Source of the DNA: Mesorhizobium sp.
Lineage (GTDB): Bacteria > Pseudomonadota > Alphaproteobacteria > Rhizobiales > Rhizobiaceae
DNA: 64,000 nt
Assembly: GCA_004963905.1 (NCBI GenBank)
Contig: SUGL01000002.1
Coordinates: 246,280 to 310,279 of the forward strand
Direction of reading: 5' to 3'
Under the pieces are notes generated by a model. The model was not told where the DNA came from and ran no database searches. It saw nothing but the letters and a program-made list of their open reading frames with translations. Position 1 is the stretch's first letter. Each line of letters opens with the position of its first letter. Below are positions 43,978 to 55,306 of the stretch, in pieces. Position numbers and translations under genes: made by a program.

Positions 43978-44088
43978 GATCAATCTAAATTATCGATGGA
44001 TACCATGCAAATTATACCAGTTTTCACGATACAGCGGCAATCCCATATGGGCGGGGAAAGTTCAATCCAACCCCAAGGGGACACCGCC
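43978..44088. promoter_or_regulatory. Divergent lysR/azoR promoter region
   Basis: A short AT-rich gap between the two divergent genes; CTAAATTATCGATGGATACC and GCAAATTATACC contain related AAATTAT elements at a spacing of about 21 bases, suitable for a LysR binding site. The specific operator is inferred. Confidence 0.5.
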
Positions 44089-44727
44089 ATGTCTATTCTG
44101 CTTGTTACCTCCAGCCCGCGCGGCGCTGCTTCGCACTCGACCCGCGTCGCCACCGATCTTGCCCAGAAGCTGCTTGCCGCGGATCCGTCGGCCAAGCTTG
44201 TCGTGCACGACCTCGTCGCCAACCCGCTGCCGCATATCGACCCCGACTATGCGACCGGCATCTACACGCCCGCCGAAGCGCGCAGCCAGCGCCAGGCCGA
44301 GGTGGTCGGCGTGTCCGATGCCGTGCTCGACGAAGTGTTCGCGGCCGACACGATCATCCTTGCCACCGGCTTCATCAACTTCAACATCTCCTCAACGCTG
44401 AAGTCGTGGATCGACCACGTCGCCCGCTCGGGCAGGACCTTTGCTTATGGTGAGAATGGCCCGAAGGGCCTCGTCACCGGCAAGAAGGTTTATATCGTGC
44501 TCGCTTCCGGCGGCATCTATTCGGAAGGCGCCGCGGTGCAGATGGATCACGCCATTCCCTACCTGCGCAGTGTGCTTGGCTTCCTGGGCATGACCGACGT
44601 CGAGGTCATCCGCGTCGAAGGCGTCGGCATGGGCGCCGACGCTGTCACCACCGCGCTTGCCAAGGCGACCGCCAAGGTCGACGCCATCGCTGCCGCGGCT
44701 GCGAACCAGATCGCCGTGGCCGCTTAA
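44089..44727 (+). CDS. azoR: FMN-dependent NADH-azoreductase
   Basis: 212 residues of the AzoR branch of the flavodoxin-like family. ILLVTSSPRGAASHSTRVA binds FMN phosphate, and LATGFINFNISSTLKSWIDHVARSGRTF is the conserved central stretch. It reduces quinones and azo compounds with NADH, a two-electron detoxification. AAGGGGACACC precedes the ATG at 44089. Divergent LysR regulator upstream; strong terminator immediately downstream. Confidence 0.93.
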   Translation: MSILLVTSSPRGAASHSTRVATDLAQKLLAADPSAKLVVHDLVANPLPHIDPDYATGIYTPAEARSQRQAEVVGVSDAVLDEVFAADTIILATGFINFNISSTLKSWIDHVARSGRTFAYGENGPKGLVTGKKVYIVLASGGIYSEGAAVQMDHAIPYLRSVLGFLGMTDVEVIRVEGVGMGADAVTTALAKATAKVDAIAAAAANQIAVAA

Positions 44728-44747
44728 TCGCTGTTCCAAGAATGAGA

Positions 44748-44780
44748 AAGGGCAGGCGCCGATCGGCGCCTGCCCTTTTT
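44748..44780 (+). terminator. Rho-independent terminator after azoR
   Basis: AAGGGCAGGCGCC and GGCGCCTGCCCTT form a stem of about 13 bases with a small loop, followed by TTTTT. The sequence from 44781 to 45041 holds no other recognisable feature. Confidence 0.93.
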
Positions 44781-45041
44781 GCATGCCATCGGGCGCTATC
44801 GATCTGGAACGACCTTTTCTTCCCGCTGGTGCTGATCCCCTCCGGCAATTTGGCGACACTGCCGCAAGGCTGACCGTGTTCGTCGGCGAAAGCACCACCG
44901 ACCGGGGTGCTGTTCACCGGGCTGACACCGGCGCCACCGCCGGTTACGCTGCTTTGTGATAGTCGAAGCAGTTCATTTCCAGCATAACACAAGCGGCCGT
45001 CAAACGGCCGCGGCTATAGCGAGAAGATCAGGGCATCAAAC

Positions 45042-45974
45042 GTGGCGAACCAGAACAAGATCATCATCACCTGCGCGGTCACGGGATCGATCCATACCCC
45101 GTCGATGTCGCCGCACCTGCCGGTGACGGCGGAAGAGATCGCGACCGCGGCCATCGAGGCGGCCGAGGCGGGTGCTGCGATCGTCCACCTTCATGCGCGC
45201 AATCCGGTCGACGGTCGCCCCGATCAGTCGACGGAGGCGTTCGCCCCTTTCCTGCAGGTCATCAAGCAACGCTCCAACTGCGTCGTCAACATCACCACCG
45301 GCGGCGCCGCGACGATGAGCGTGGAGGAGCGGGTCAAGCCGGCAAAGGTTTTCGCGCCTGAGGTCGCCTCGCTCAACATGGGGTCGATGAATTTCGCGCT
45401 GTTTCCGATGCTGGAGCGGTTCAAGACCTTCGAGCACGACTGGGAGCGGCCCTATCTCGAATCGTCGCGCGACCGCATCTTCCGCAACACTTTCGGCGAC
45501 ATCGAGCACATACTGCGCACCTGCGCCGACAACGGCACGCGCTTCGAGATCGAGTGCTACGACATCGGCCACCTCTACACGCTGGCGCATTTCGTCGACC
45601 GCGGCCTGGTGAAGGCGCCGTTCTTCGTCCAGAGCGTGTTCGGCATCCTCGGCGGTATCGGCACCCACCCGGAAGATGTCGCCCACATGAAGCGCACGGC
45701 CGACCGCCTGTTCGGCAACGACTATCACTGGTCGGTGTTGGGCGCCGGCCGCCACCAGCTGCCGATCGCCACGCAGGCGATCGCGCTCGGCGGCAATGTG
45801 CGGGTCGGGCTGGAGGACTCGCTGTGGATCGGCAAGGGCAAGCTTGCCCGCTCCAGCGCCGAACAGGTGACCAAGGTTCGCCAGATCATCGAGGGGCTCG
45901 GCGCCTCCATCGCCACGCCCGACGAGGCGCGCCAGATCCTGCAGCTCAAGGGCGGCGACAAGGTCTCGTTCTAG
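45042..45974 (+). CDS. BKACE-family 3-keto-acid cleavage enzyme (DUF849)
   Basis: 310 residues. KIIITCAVTGSIHTPSMSPHLPVT at the N-terminus, GAAIVHLHARNP with zinc-binding His residues, and NVRVGLEDSLWIGKGKLA near the end identify the DUF849/BKACE family, which condenses a beta-keto acid with acetyl-CoA to give acetoacetate and a CoA ester (3-keto-5-aminohexanoate cleavage enzyme is the prototype). Substrate here unknown; carnitine and lysine breakdown members exist. Start is a GTG at 45042. It stands alone. Confidence 0.9.
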   Translation: MANQNKIIITCAVTGSIHTPSMSPHLPVTAEEIATAAIEAAEAGAAIVHLHARNPVDGRPDQSTEAFAPFLQVIKQRSNCVVNITTGGAATMSVEERVKPAKVFAPEVASLNMGSMNFALFPMLERFKTFEHDWERPYLESSRDRIFRNTFGDIEHILRTCADNGTRFEIECYDIGHLYTLAHFVDRGLVKAPFFVQSVFGILGGIGTHPEDVAHMKRTADRLFGNDYHWSVLGAGRHQLPIATQAIALGGNVRVGLEDSLWIGKGKLARSSAEQVTKVRQIIEGLGASIATPDEARQILQLKGGDKVSF

Positions 45975-46053
45975 CGAGAGATCGATGGCGATGAGCTCGG
46001 TACGGATAAACCGGATCGAGAATGCTATCGCAGCAGCTGCCGAGAGGCAGCGC

Positions 46054-46347
46054 CTAGCCGAACATCCTCTCGCCCTGCTCGTCGACGAGTTGGATTCCCT
46101 TCTTGATCGAGATGTCGACGGCGTCGTCCAGCCCGGCGAAACGGTCGGCGCGGATGAAGCGGTGCTCCTTCATCACGCCGTCCACTTCCTTGGAGACGAC
46201 GCCGCAAGTCTGGTACTGGCCATCGGCCTTGTAGGGCGTGGCGCTGATCAGGAAGCCCTTGTGCTCGACCTGCTTTGCCGGCTTCGAGCTTCCGGACTCG
46301 GTTGCCTCGCCACCACCGCCGCCGAAAAGACGTTTCAGAAAAGACAT
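46054..46347 (-). CDS. HlyU-family protein
   Basis: 97 residues: MSFLKRLFGGGGG leader, then VEHKGFLISATPYKADGQYQT and the C-terminal AVDISIKKGIQLVDEQGERMF, the pattern of the short HlyU-family proteins of alphaproteobacteria. Vibrio HlyU is a different, ArsR-type regulator, and the name only reflects a Pfam family. Function unknown; no metal-binding Cys cluster. It is separated from the PadR gene by about 110 bases. Confidence 0.82.
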   Translation of the reverse strand: MSFLKRLFGGGGGEATESGSSKPAKQVEHKGFLISATPYKADGQYQTCGVVSKEVDGVMKEHRFIRADRFAGLDDAVDISIKKGIQLVDEQGERMFG

Positions 46348-46460
46348 AGCGCATCCTCCAACGGCAAATCGTCCTGCATCACATAGCGTGCCGCAGGACG
46401 ATTTTCAGTAGCGGTCCTTCATTGAGCCGGCAATAGCTCCTTCGAAGCCAGCCGTCGTCC

Positions 46461-47141
46461 TCAGCGGCGCGACAGCGCCTCGAGCGCCGCCGCGGCGTCC
46501 TCCAGGATGCTGATCGCCTCGGCCTGCTTGTCTTCGCTCGCATCGACGATATCGCTGAGCGCGGCACGCAGCCGGTGACGCAGCGCGCGGAACCGGTCGC
46601 GCTTTTCATCCCGCCTTTCATGGCGGCCGCGTCGGCCATCCTCGCCCTCGTCGTTCCAGCCGAACCAGTCCCGCGCCTTGGCCATCTTGCGGCCGAACCG
46701 CTCGAGGTGGTCGAGCACGTTATCGATCATCTCGCGGTTTTCCTCGAGATGCGCCCTGCCCGCCTCGGTGATCGAAAACACCTTCTTGTTGCCTTCGCTG
46801 GACGAAACGGCATAGCCCGCTTCCTCGAGGAAGGTCAGGGTCGGATAGACCACGCCCGGGCTCGGGCTGTAGATGCCGCTGGTGCGCTCCTCCAGCGCCT
46901 TGATGATGTCGTAGCCGTGGCGCGGCGCCTCGGCCAGAAGCGACAGGGTGATCAGCTTGAGATCGCCATCGGCCAGCATGCGGCCGGCGCGGAACATGTC
47001 GCCCGGGCCGCCGCGGCCGCCGCCGCGCATGCCGTGGCCGAACGGCCCGAAGCCACCGCCCCGCCCGCCGAAACGGCCGGCCATATGCATGAACATGCGC
47101 TCGCCGAAATGGTTGTGCCCGGAATGGCTGTGTCTGTGCAT
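46461..47141 (-). CDS. PadR-family transcriptional regulator
   Basis: 226 residues. An N-terminal His/Gly/Arg-rich stretch (MHRHSHSGHNHFGE, GRFGGRGGGFGPFGHGMRGGG) precedes a PadR winged-helix domain: LKLITLSLLAEAPRHGYDIIKAL, SPSPGVVYPTLTFLEEAGY. A charged C-terminal helical part mediates dimerisation. The His-rich leader might bind metal (inference). Inverted repeats with GATATATCTTA directly upstream at 47163-47226 suggest autoregulation. No adjacent target gene is evident. Confidence 0.9.
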   Translation of the reverse strand: MHRHSHSGHNHFGERMFMHMAGRFGGRGGGFGPFGHGMRGGGRGGPGDMFRAGRMLADGDLKLITLSLLAEAPRHGYDIIKALEERTSGIYSPSPGVVYPTLTFLEEAGYAVSSSEGNKKVFSITEAGRAHLEENREMIDNVLDHLERFGRKMAKARDWFGWNDEGEDGRRGRHERRDEKRDRFRALRHRLRAALSDIVDASEDKQAEAISILEDAAAALEALSRR

Positions 47142-47162
47142 GGATTGCTCCTTGAGTTATGT

Positions 47163-47226
47163 CTTACGATATATCTTAGTTAGGTCGCTTCTTCTGCGGA
47201 GTCAAGATATATCTTACGATGTATCT
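47163..47226. promoter_or_regulatory. Putative PadR operator repeats
   Basis: GATATATCTTA occurs at 47168-47178 and again at 47206-47216, each with a neighbouring CTTACGAT. The second lies in the 12-base palindrome AAGATATATCTT (47204-47215). The sites are 22-85 bases upstream of the PadR start codon and unusually AT-rich for this region, fitting PadR operators such as ATGT/ACAT-flanked palindromes. Binding is inferred. Confidence 0.6.
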
Positions 47227-47389
47227 GAAAGAGCCGCCAGCCGGATTGATTTCATGAGAGTCAGCCGCTAGAACGCCCGCGAGGATCGCCGACTGCTCCG
47301 TAAGCGTCTGACGTCAAGCAACGCATCCACCCGGTCTTTCCGGGCATATGCCCGACGTGCTCCGGGCCTTGCCGGCGGTACACGTGCCG

Positions 47390-47770
47390 CTACCAGCGGC
47401 CGTTGCGGCGGTTCCAGGCATAGAGCAGGTCGGCGAAACGATCATAGGCAAAGCGCGTCAGCGGCAGCGCGACCGGGTTGCCGAAGAGTCCCGCCAGCCA
47501 GCCCTCGCCCGGCGTCATCCGCCAGACCGCGACCGCCACGTCGGCGCCCACCAGCAGCCTGCCCTCGGCATCGGTCGCATGCAGCCGGCGGCGGATGTCC
47601 TCGAGCGAGGCGCCATGTTCGGCCAGCGCCGCCGGCTCGAAATTGATGTCGCGGAATTCGACGCGGCCGGCCTTGACCGCCTCGACCAGCCGCCTCCTTT
47701 GACGCCTGATGCCGGCATCGCAGACCGGGCAGCGCGTGTTGTACCAGACGGTGAGCCGAGGCTTGGACAT
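47390..47770 (-). CDS. DCC-family thiol-disulfide oxidoreductase (DUF393)
   Basis: 126 residues from the ATG at 47770. The N-terminal LTVWYNTRCPVCDAGIRRQRR contains the CxxC active site typical of DUF393/DCC proteins, and the middle VEFRDINFEPA and the C-terminal domain AVWRMTPGEGWLAGLF fit. A role in thiol redox chemistry is assumed from the family. No strong ribosome-binding site was found for this start. It follows the GYD-domain gene on the same strand. Confidence 0.82.
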   Translation of the reverse strand: MSKPRLTVWYNTRCPVCDAGIRRQRRRLVEAVKAGRVEFRDINFEPAALAEHGASLEDIRRRLHATDAEGRLLVGADVAVAVWRMTPGEGWLAGLFGNPVALPLTRFAYDRFADLLYAWNRRNGRW

Positions 47771-47847
47771 CGCGCGACTATCGGCGACGCGGTGTGGCAT
47801 CGCAATGTGACGCACAGCTCCAACTGAGCCTTGTCTCCGTTGCCGCT

Positions 47848-48141
47848 TCACCCGAGCGAGGTGATGATCTCGCGATAGGCGAATTCCGGGAAGGCCTTGA
47901 GCGTGCGCGTTCGTACACTGCCGCCCGACGACAGCATCAGCGCGAAACGGGCGAGCACCGCATCGTCCGGCGCCTCGACCACGGCCACCATGTCGCACTC
48001 GCCCATGGTCAGATAAAACGCCTTGAACGAACCGCCCATCTCGCTCAGCTGCTTCTTGGCGGCGTCAAGCCGCTTCGGCGACTCACGTACGTTCTTGGCG
48101 CCCTGCTCCGTCCAGTTGATCAGCATGATGTAGGTCGTCAT
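47848..48141 (-). CDS. GYD-domain protein
   Basis: 97 residues: TTYIMLINWTEQGAKNVRESPKRLDAAKK, then SFKAFYLTMGECDMVAVVEAPDD, the typical short GYD family of ferredoxin-like folds. Family function is unknown. GGAGGGAGG precedes the ATG at 48141. It lies 77 bases upstream of the DCC gene, so the two may be cotranscribed. Confidence 0.9.
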   Translation of the reverse strand: MTTYIMLINWTEQGAKNVRESPKRLDAAKKQLSEMGGSFKAFYLTMGECDMVAVVEAPDDAVLARFALMLSSGGSVRTRTLKAFPEFAYREIITSLG

Positions 48142-48294
48142 GACACACCTCCCTCCGGTGCCACGGAGCGCGGCGCCTGGCCGTTACGGCCGGCGCCGGG
48201 GCGGGCATCCGGCTTGTCGCCCAGAAATGCATCCGACCTTGAAATTAAACTCCTGTCGGGCAGCCCCGGCAAGGCAGTGCTGTGGCTGGAGACG

Positions 48295-48320
48295 CAAAAA
48301 AGGGCGCCCAAGACGCCCTT
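48295..48320 (-). terminator. Rho-independent terminator of rpoD
   Basis: Read on the minus strand, AAAGGGCG pairs with CGCCCTTT around a short loop (TCTTGGG) and is followed by a run of T. It lies directly after the rpoD stop codon. Confidence 0.85.
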
Positions 48321-48348
48321 TCTATTTTGCCTGTCCGTGATTTTCGTA

Positions 48349-50379
<2,031 letters not shown>

Positions 50380-50747
50380 TCTTTGTCGTCTCCAAGCGGC
50401 CGAATATCGACCGCGTAAGCTGCCGGGCCGGTCATACCGGATGCGCTCGCACCAGAACGCTTCTTACCGGGGAACCAGTAGCCGCATCTCTCGTTAAGTC
50501 CAGATTAACCCTGGTATCTGTGGCAGGCCTTTCGCCTGTCCAGTGACCAGCACCTCACATCGCTCAAAATTTCCCGCCGACGCCGGGGCACGGTTAACGT
50601 TTCGAATCGTCCTGATTCCGCCAATCTGCCAGAAGGTCAAGCGCCTCTGGCATGATTCGCATGAAAAAAGCGAATCAATTACCCGACTTAGAGGCGTCGA
50701 TTCGACGCGCCTGCGCATTTCCACTTCATTTTCGCGGCCGGCTGGAC
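50380..50747. promoter_or_regulatory. dnaG-rpoD intergenic region
   Basis: A 368-base gap on the same strand. No coding sequence, repeat or hairpin with a U-run is evident. It probably holds the rpoD promoter; its sequence is less GC-rich near 50490-50700 than the flanking genes. Confidence 0.4.
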
Positions 50748-52700
50748 CTAAACGCGTCCAGCCCTGCCCGACGAAACGCCGAACCCTTCGATCAGCGCTT
50801 CCGTTGCCTGTACATCGTTGAATTGCGCTTGAATCTCGACGAGATGCCGGAAGTTTTCATCCGAAGGGTCTGCATCGAGCGCCGCCTGCGCCTGTTTCAG
50901 CTCTCTATGTAAGGTGCGCGCGCTGCGCTGCAAGTGCAGCGCCTGGTTGAAGGCGTCGCGGGCATCGTCAAGGCCTGCGGTTTCGAGCGCCGGCCACTGC
51001 CTTGCGCGCTTGATCAGCGCGACCGCACGCTCCCAGATGCCGCCGCAGCCGGCGCGCTCGATGGTCGCGATCACAGCGTCGCGGTCGTCGGCCGCGTCAT
51101 GCGCCATCGCGTCGAGGATGGCGCCGTGGAGCCTCTTCAAATCCGAATTGGCAAGGTCGAGGAATTCGACATGCGCGAAATTCTCGTCGATCAGCGGCGG
51201 ATGGTTGACCAGGGCCACAATGATCGTCGCCTCACGCACCGACATGGCCTCGCCCGTCCGCTTGACCAGCGCCGAGCGGCCGAGGCTTTCGGTGATGGCG
51301 GCGCGCGCGCCGGCCGCGCCCCGGCCAAATGCCCCGCCTGGCGCCGAACCTCTGCCGCGCTCGCCCGGCCGACCGTCCTGGCGCCCCCCTTGATGGCCTT
51401 GCCGCGCGCCGCGCTGCGAGCCGAAGAAGCTCAAGACGCGCTCGCGCATCTCCTGTTGATAGTGGTAGCGCAGGCTTTCGTCGCGGATGCGGCCGGTGAG
51501 CTCGCGCAGCGTCTTTTCGAGCTCCGCCCGCCGCTCCGGCGTGTCGAAGACGCCGCCGGCCGTCTCGCGCATCCACAAAAGATCGGCAAGCGGTCTCGCT
51601 TCCGACAACACCGCGCGAAAGGCGTCCGGACCGTCCATCTTGACGAGGTCGTCCGGATCCTTGCCTTCGGGCAGCAGCGCGAAGCGCGCGGAGCGCCCGG
51701 GCTGGATCGCCGGCAGCGCGAGGTCCGCGGCGCGCCAAGCCGCCTTCAGCCCGGCCTGATCGCCGTCGAAGCAAAGCACCGGTTCGCCGGCCATGCGCCA
51801 TAATAGCTCGAGCTGGTTTTCGGTGAGCGCGGTGCCGAGCGGCGCCACGGCGTTCTCGAAGCCCGCCTGCGCCAGCGCGATCACGTCCATATAGCCTTCG
51901 ACGGCGATCACCGTGCCGCCCTTGGCCACCGCCTTGCGCGCGCGGGCGAAATTGTAGAGCACATTGCCCTTGTGGAAGAGCTCGGTCTCAGGCGAGTTCA
52001 TGTATTTCGCGAGCGCGTCCGGCGCCAGCGCGCGTCCGCCGAAGGCGATGATCCGCCCACGCGAATCCGGGATCGGAAACATGATGCGGTCCCGGAACCA
52101 GTCGTAGGAGACCGGGATGTCGTCGCCATGCCGCACCAGCCCGCAGGCCTCGATATCGGCCTTCGGCACGCCCCTGGCGGCGAGATATTCCTTCAGCGCG
52201 TTGCGGCTGTCCGGCGCATAGCCGAGCCGGAAGGACTGCTGCGTCGCCGGCGTCAGGCCGCGGTCGCGCAGATAGGCGCGGGCTTTTGCCCCTTCCGGTC
52301 CCTGCAGCCGCTCCTGGAAGAAGACGGTCGCCATCTCCATGACGTCAGCCAGGCTGGCGCGTTCCTTCTCGCGCCGCTCCTCGGCGGCATCGCGCACCGG
52401 CATCGGCACGCCGGCCATCTCGGCGATCTTTTCGACCGCTTCGGGAAAGCTCATGCCGTCGAGCTCGGTCAGGAACTTGAAATGATCGCCCGAGACCGAG
52501 CAGCCGAAGCAATGGTAGCGCCCCTTCTTGTCCTCGCAGTGGAAGGACGGGCTCTTCTCGCCGTGAAACGGACAGCATGCCCAGAAATCGCCGCGCGACG
52601 CGTTTGACTTCTTCCTGTCCCAGGAGACGCGCTGGCCGATGACCGAGGAAATCGGCACGCGGTCGCGTATCTCGTCGAGGAAGGCGGGCGGAAAGCGCAT
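50748..52700 (-). CDS. dnaG: DNA primase
   Basis: 650 residues. CHC2 zinc domain with Cys43-x2-His46 and Cys64-x2-Cys67 (CPFHGEKS, YHCFGCSVSG), the primase core with TOPRIM metal site (VIAVEGYMDVIALAQ, then CFDGDQAG) and a C-terminal helicase-binding domain from about residue 440. Synthesises RNA primers for replication. The ATG at 52700 is chosen over the TTG at 52733 because it starts the conserved MRFPPAFLDEI N-terminus. The order dnaG-rpoD is the classic macromolecular synthesis arrangement. Confidence 0.97.
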   Translation of the reverse strand: MRFPPAFLDEIRDRVPISSVIGQRVSWDRKKSNASRGDFWACCPFHGEKSPSFHCEDKKGRYHCFGCSVSGDHFKFLTELDGMSFPEAVEKIAEMAGVPMPVRDAAEERREKERASLADVMEMATVFFQERLQGPEGAKARAYLRDRGLTPATQQSFRLGYAPDSRNALKEYLAARGVPKADIEACGLVRHGDDIPVSYDWFRDRIMFPIPDSRGRIIAFGGRALAPDALAKYMNSPETELFHKGNVLYNFARARKAVAKGGTVIAVEGYMDVIALAQAGFENAVAPLGTALTENQLELLWRMAGEPVLCFDGDQAGLKAAWRAADLALPAIQPGRSARFALLPEGKDPDDLVKMDGPDAFRAVLSEARPLADLLWMRETAGGVFDTPERRAELEKTLRELTGRIRDESLRYHYQQEMRERVLSFFGSQRGARQGHQGGRQDGRPGERGRGSAPGGAFGRGAAGARAAITESLGRSALVKRTGEAMSVREATIIVALVNHPPLIDENFAHVEFLDLANSDLKRLHGAILDAMAHDAADDRDAVIATIERAGCGGIWERAVALIKRARQWPALETAGLDDARDAFNQALHLQRSARTLHRELKQAQAALDADPSDENFRHLVEIQAQFNDVQATEALIEGFGVSSGRAGRV

Positions 52701-52786
52701 CGGGAAAGGCTCGTTTGCCCTCCATATAATCAAGCCGTCCGGGCGCGACGACTCGTTAAAGCCTATCGTACCCGCTTTTCACAGAC

Positions 52787-52815
52787 AAAAAGAAGGCGGC
52801 CGAGCGGCCGCCTCT
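52787..52815 (-). terminator. Rho-independent terminator of the RcnB-like gene
   Basis: On the minus strand AGGCGGCCG pairs with CGGCCGCCT around a two-base loop and is followed by TCTTTTTGT. It is 24 bases past the RcnB-like stop codon and upstream of dnaG. Confidence 0.85.
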
Positions 52816-52838
52816 TCAGTGTTCGGACCGTTGCCGGG

Positions 52839-53201
52839 TCAGTGCGCGGCGATCGCGCCGAAGATGATGCCGGAGACGATGCTGACCAAAAGATAGTCGT
52901 TGCCGACACGGATCCACTCCTGGCCGGGACCAGGACGGCGCAGACCGTAACGGTTCCAGTCGCGCACCGCCTGATGGCGCTTCCAGTTGGAATATCTCTG
53001 GCCGCTGCGCCAATGGCTGCGCCTCACCACCACCTTCTTCTTGACCACCACCTTCTTCTTCACGACGCCCGGCTTCTGCCAGTCGACCTGGGTGTAGTTC
53101 GACTGCGGCGCGCTCGGCTGGTTGAACGGCGCGGCCTGGCCCGAGAGGGCCGAGGCGGCCAGCATCGAGGCGGTGACGACGGAAAGTATGAGACGCTTCA
53201 T
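52839..53201 (-). CDS. RcnB-family secreted protein
   Basis: 120 residues. A signal peptide (LILSVVTASMLAASALSGQAAP) is followed by a basic stretch with the repeated KKKVVVKKKVVVRRS and an RcnB-like C-terminus: SNWKRHQAVRDWNRYGLRRPGPGQEWIRVGNDYLLVSIVSG. RcnB in E. coli is a periplasmic protein for nickel/cobalt homeostasis, but many paralogues have no known ligand. AAGGAGCACC precedes the ATG at 53201. It has its own terminator and is divergent from the Na/Pi transporter gene. Confidence 0.85.
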   Translation of the reverse strand: MKRLILSVVTASMLAASALSGQAAPFNQPSAPQSNYTQVDWQKPGVVKKKVVVKKKVVVRRSHWRSGQRYSNWKRHQAVRDWNRYGLRRPGPGQEWIRVGNDYLLVSIVSGIIFGAIAAH

Positions 53202-53564
53202 GGCTGGTGCTCCTTGGTTGTCGATAGGCAAGGAGATAGCCGGGCCCGGATGAACCGAAACTGAACGTCAGGATTACAATCCTGTAATGATTTCCAATGC
53301 TTATATAAGCTGCTTCAACAACTTGCAGAGACCGGGCAGATCATCGGCCAGGCATTCGCGTGAAGCATGCCGCCCGATTCACAGGCGGCATGCAACCAAT
53401 GTGCCCTCTATCCATTTCCGACACACGCCGTCGCGTGCCGAACGACGGCCGAATCGGGCAAAATTTATTATCCGGCTAATGTAAACTGCTGTAGTCTCGA
53501 CCTTCGAAATGCTCGCGATTCGTACCCTTTTCCGCTTCCTTGCCGCCTCGTCGCGGAGTTCGGC
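53202..53564. promoter_or_regulatory. Divergent RcnB-like/NptA intergenic region
   Basis: A 363-base gap between divergent genes. It is less GC-rich than the coding DNA, particularly around 53275-53310 and 53460-53495 (AATTTATTATCC, TAATGTAAACTGCTG), consistent with promoters in both directions. No Pho box was recognised by eye. Confidence 0.4.
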
Positions 53565-55229
53565 ATGAGCGGATCCGTCGTCCTTCTGCATCTCGCCGGC
53601 GCGGTGGCGCTAATGCTGTTTGCCACCCGTATGGTGAAGACAGGTGTCGAGCGCGCCTATGGCGATGTGCTGCGCCACAGGCTGCGCGCCACGATGCGCA
53701 ATCCGCTGATGGCGGTGCTGGCCGGCTGCGGTCTGGCGATCGCCTTGCAGAGCTCCACCGCCGTCACGCTCCTGGTCGGCTCCTTCGCCGGCGCCGGCAT
53801 CGTATCGGGTGCCGCCGGGCAGCTTGCCGTGCGCGGCGCCGAGATCGGCTCGGCGCTTGTCGTCAAGCTGTTGACCTTCGACCTGTCGCTTCTGGTGCCG
53901 GTCTGCCTCGTCGCCGGAACGGTCATGTTCATGGCCACCGAACGGCGCGATTGGCGCCAGTTCGGCCGCATCCTGGTCGGCATTGCCCTGCTGCTGCTGT
54001 CGCTGGAGATGATCGGTCAGGCCTCGGAGCCGCTGCGCCAGAGCACGCTGATGCCGATGATCGTCAATTATTTCTCCGGCGATCCCATAACCGCCTATCT
54101 TCTGGCGGCACTCGTCACCTGGCTGTTCCACTCCTCAATCGCCGCCGTGCTGTTGATGGTGACGCTGGCCGGCCGCGGCTTCATCCCGCCGGAGCTCGGC
54201 ATCGTGTTGGTGCTCGGCGTCAATCTCGGCTCCTCCATCATCGCGCCGTTGCTGACCCGCAATGCCGATCCCGGCGTCCGCGTCCTGCCGGTCGGCAACC
54301 TCCTGATGCGCGGTATGGGCTCGCTGATCATGCTGATCCTGTTCATGACGGTGAAGCCGCCGGTCGGCTTTCTCGGCGCGACCGGGCCGGACCAGATCGT
54401 CAACGCGCACATCCTGTTCAACGTGGTCATCCTGCTGGCTGGCCTGCCGCTCGCCGGCCTCGTCTACCGTGCCTCCGAAAGCATCGTGGCGCTCGGCGCG
54501 AAGCCCGAACCGGCGGCAGCGCTCGACGTCGTCGAACTGTCGGCGCTGAACGAGAGCGCGCTCGACACGCCGAGCCAGGCGCTGGCCAATGCCACGCGCG
54601 AGGTGGTGCGGGTCTGCGAGACGGTCGAGATCATGCTGAAGCGCATCATCGAGCTCTACGAGAGCGCAGACAGCGACAAGATCAAGGCACTGGCCGCCCT
54701 CGACGACCGTGTCGATAAAAAGCACGCGGCGATAAAGCTCTATCTCGCCAAGGTGACGAAGAACCCGCTCAGCGAGGACGAGGCGCTACGCTGCCAGGAA
54801 CTGATCGGCGCCTGCGTCAAGCTGGAGCAGGTCGGCGACATCGTCGTGCGCAACATGCTGGTGCATGTCAGGAAGAAGCTCGAGCGCGGACTGGAGTTCA
54901 CGCCCGAGGGCTGGCGCGAGCTCTTCGCCTTCCATGCCTCGGTGCTCGCCAATGCGCGGCTAGCCTTCAATGTGCTGGTCTCGCGCGACCCCGAAACTGC
55001 CCGGCAATTGGTGCTGGAGAAGGACCTGCTGCGCGAGCGCGAGAAAGAGACGAGCGCCAGCCATTTCGTAAGGCTGCGCGACGGCACCGCCAAAAGCGTC
55101 GAGACCAGTTCCATTCACCTCGACACCATCCGCGACCTCAAGCAGATCAACTCGCTGCTCGCCTCCATGGCTTATCCCGTGCTCGAGGAACGCGGCCTGC
55201 TCGGCGGCTCGCGGCTCAAAGCGGGCTGA
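53565..55229 (+). CDS. Na/Pi cotransporter family protein with PhoU-like C-terminus
   Basis: 554 residues. About eight membrane segments with the paired QSST motifs of the NptA/SLC34-like family (LQSSTAVTLLVGSFAGAG and HSSIAAVLLMVTLAGRGF), followed from about residue 340 by a helical cytoplasmic PhoU-like domain. Probably a sodium-dependent phosphate transporter, perhaps for export. CGGAG precedes the ATG at 53565 and the family N-terminus (VVLLHLAGAVALMLF) starts here. Confidence 0.9.
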   Translation: MSGSVVLLHLAGAVALMLFATRMVKTGVERAYGDVLRHRLRATMRNPLMAVLAGCGLAIALQSSTAVTLLVGSFAGAGIVSGAAGQLAVRGAEIGSALVVKLLTFDLSLLVPVCLVAGTVMFMATERRDWRQFGRILVGIALLLLSLEMIGQASEPLRQSTLMPMIVNYFSGDPITAYLLAALVTWLFHSSIAAVLLMVTLAGRGFIPPELGIVLVLGVNLGSSIIAPLLTRNADPGVRVLPVGNLLMRGMGSLIMLILFMTVKPPVGFLGATGPDQIVNAHILFNVVILLAGLPLAGLVYRASESIVALGAKPEPAAALDVVELSALNESALDTPSQALANATREVVRVCETVEIMLKRIIELYESADSDKIKALAALDDRVDKKHAAIKLYLAKVTKNPLSEDEALRCQELIGACVKLEQVGDIVVRNMLVHVRKKLERGLEFTPEGWRELFAFHASVLANARLAFNVLVSRDPETARQLVLEKDLLREREKETSASHFVRLRDGTAKSVETSSIHLDTIRDLKQINSLLASMAYPVLEERGLLGGSRLKAG

Positions 55230-55306
55230 CAAAATTTAGTCTTTGCTCATCCTCGCATGCGTCGGCTAAGGAACATCCGAGGCCTAACGGGAGGATGATT
55301 TAGTCG

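Noticed and set aside
44781-45041. Short open frames between azoR and the BKACE gene
   Set aside because: They have no ribosome-binding site or recognisable motif and follow a strong terminator; treated as non-coding.
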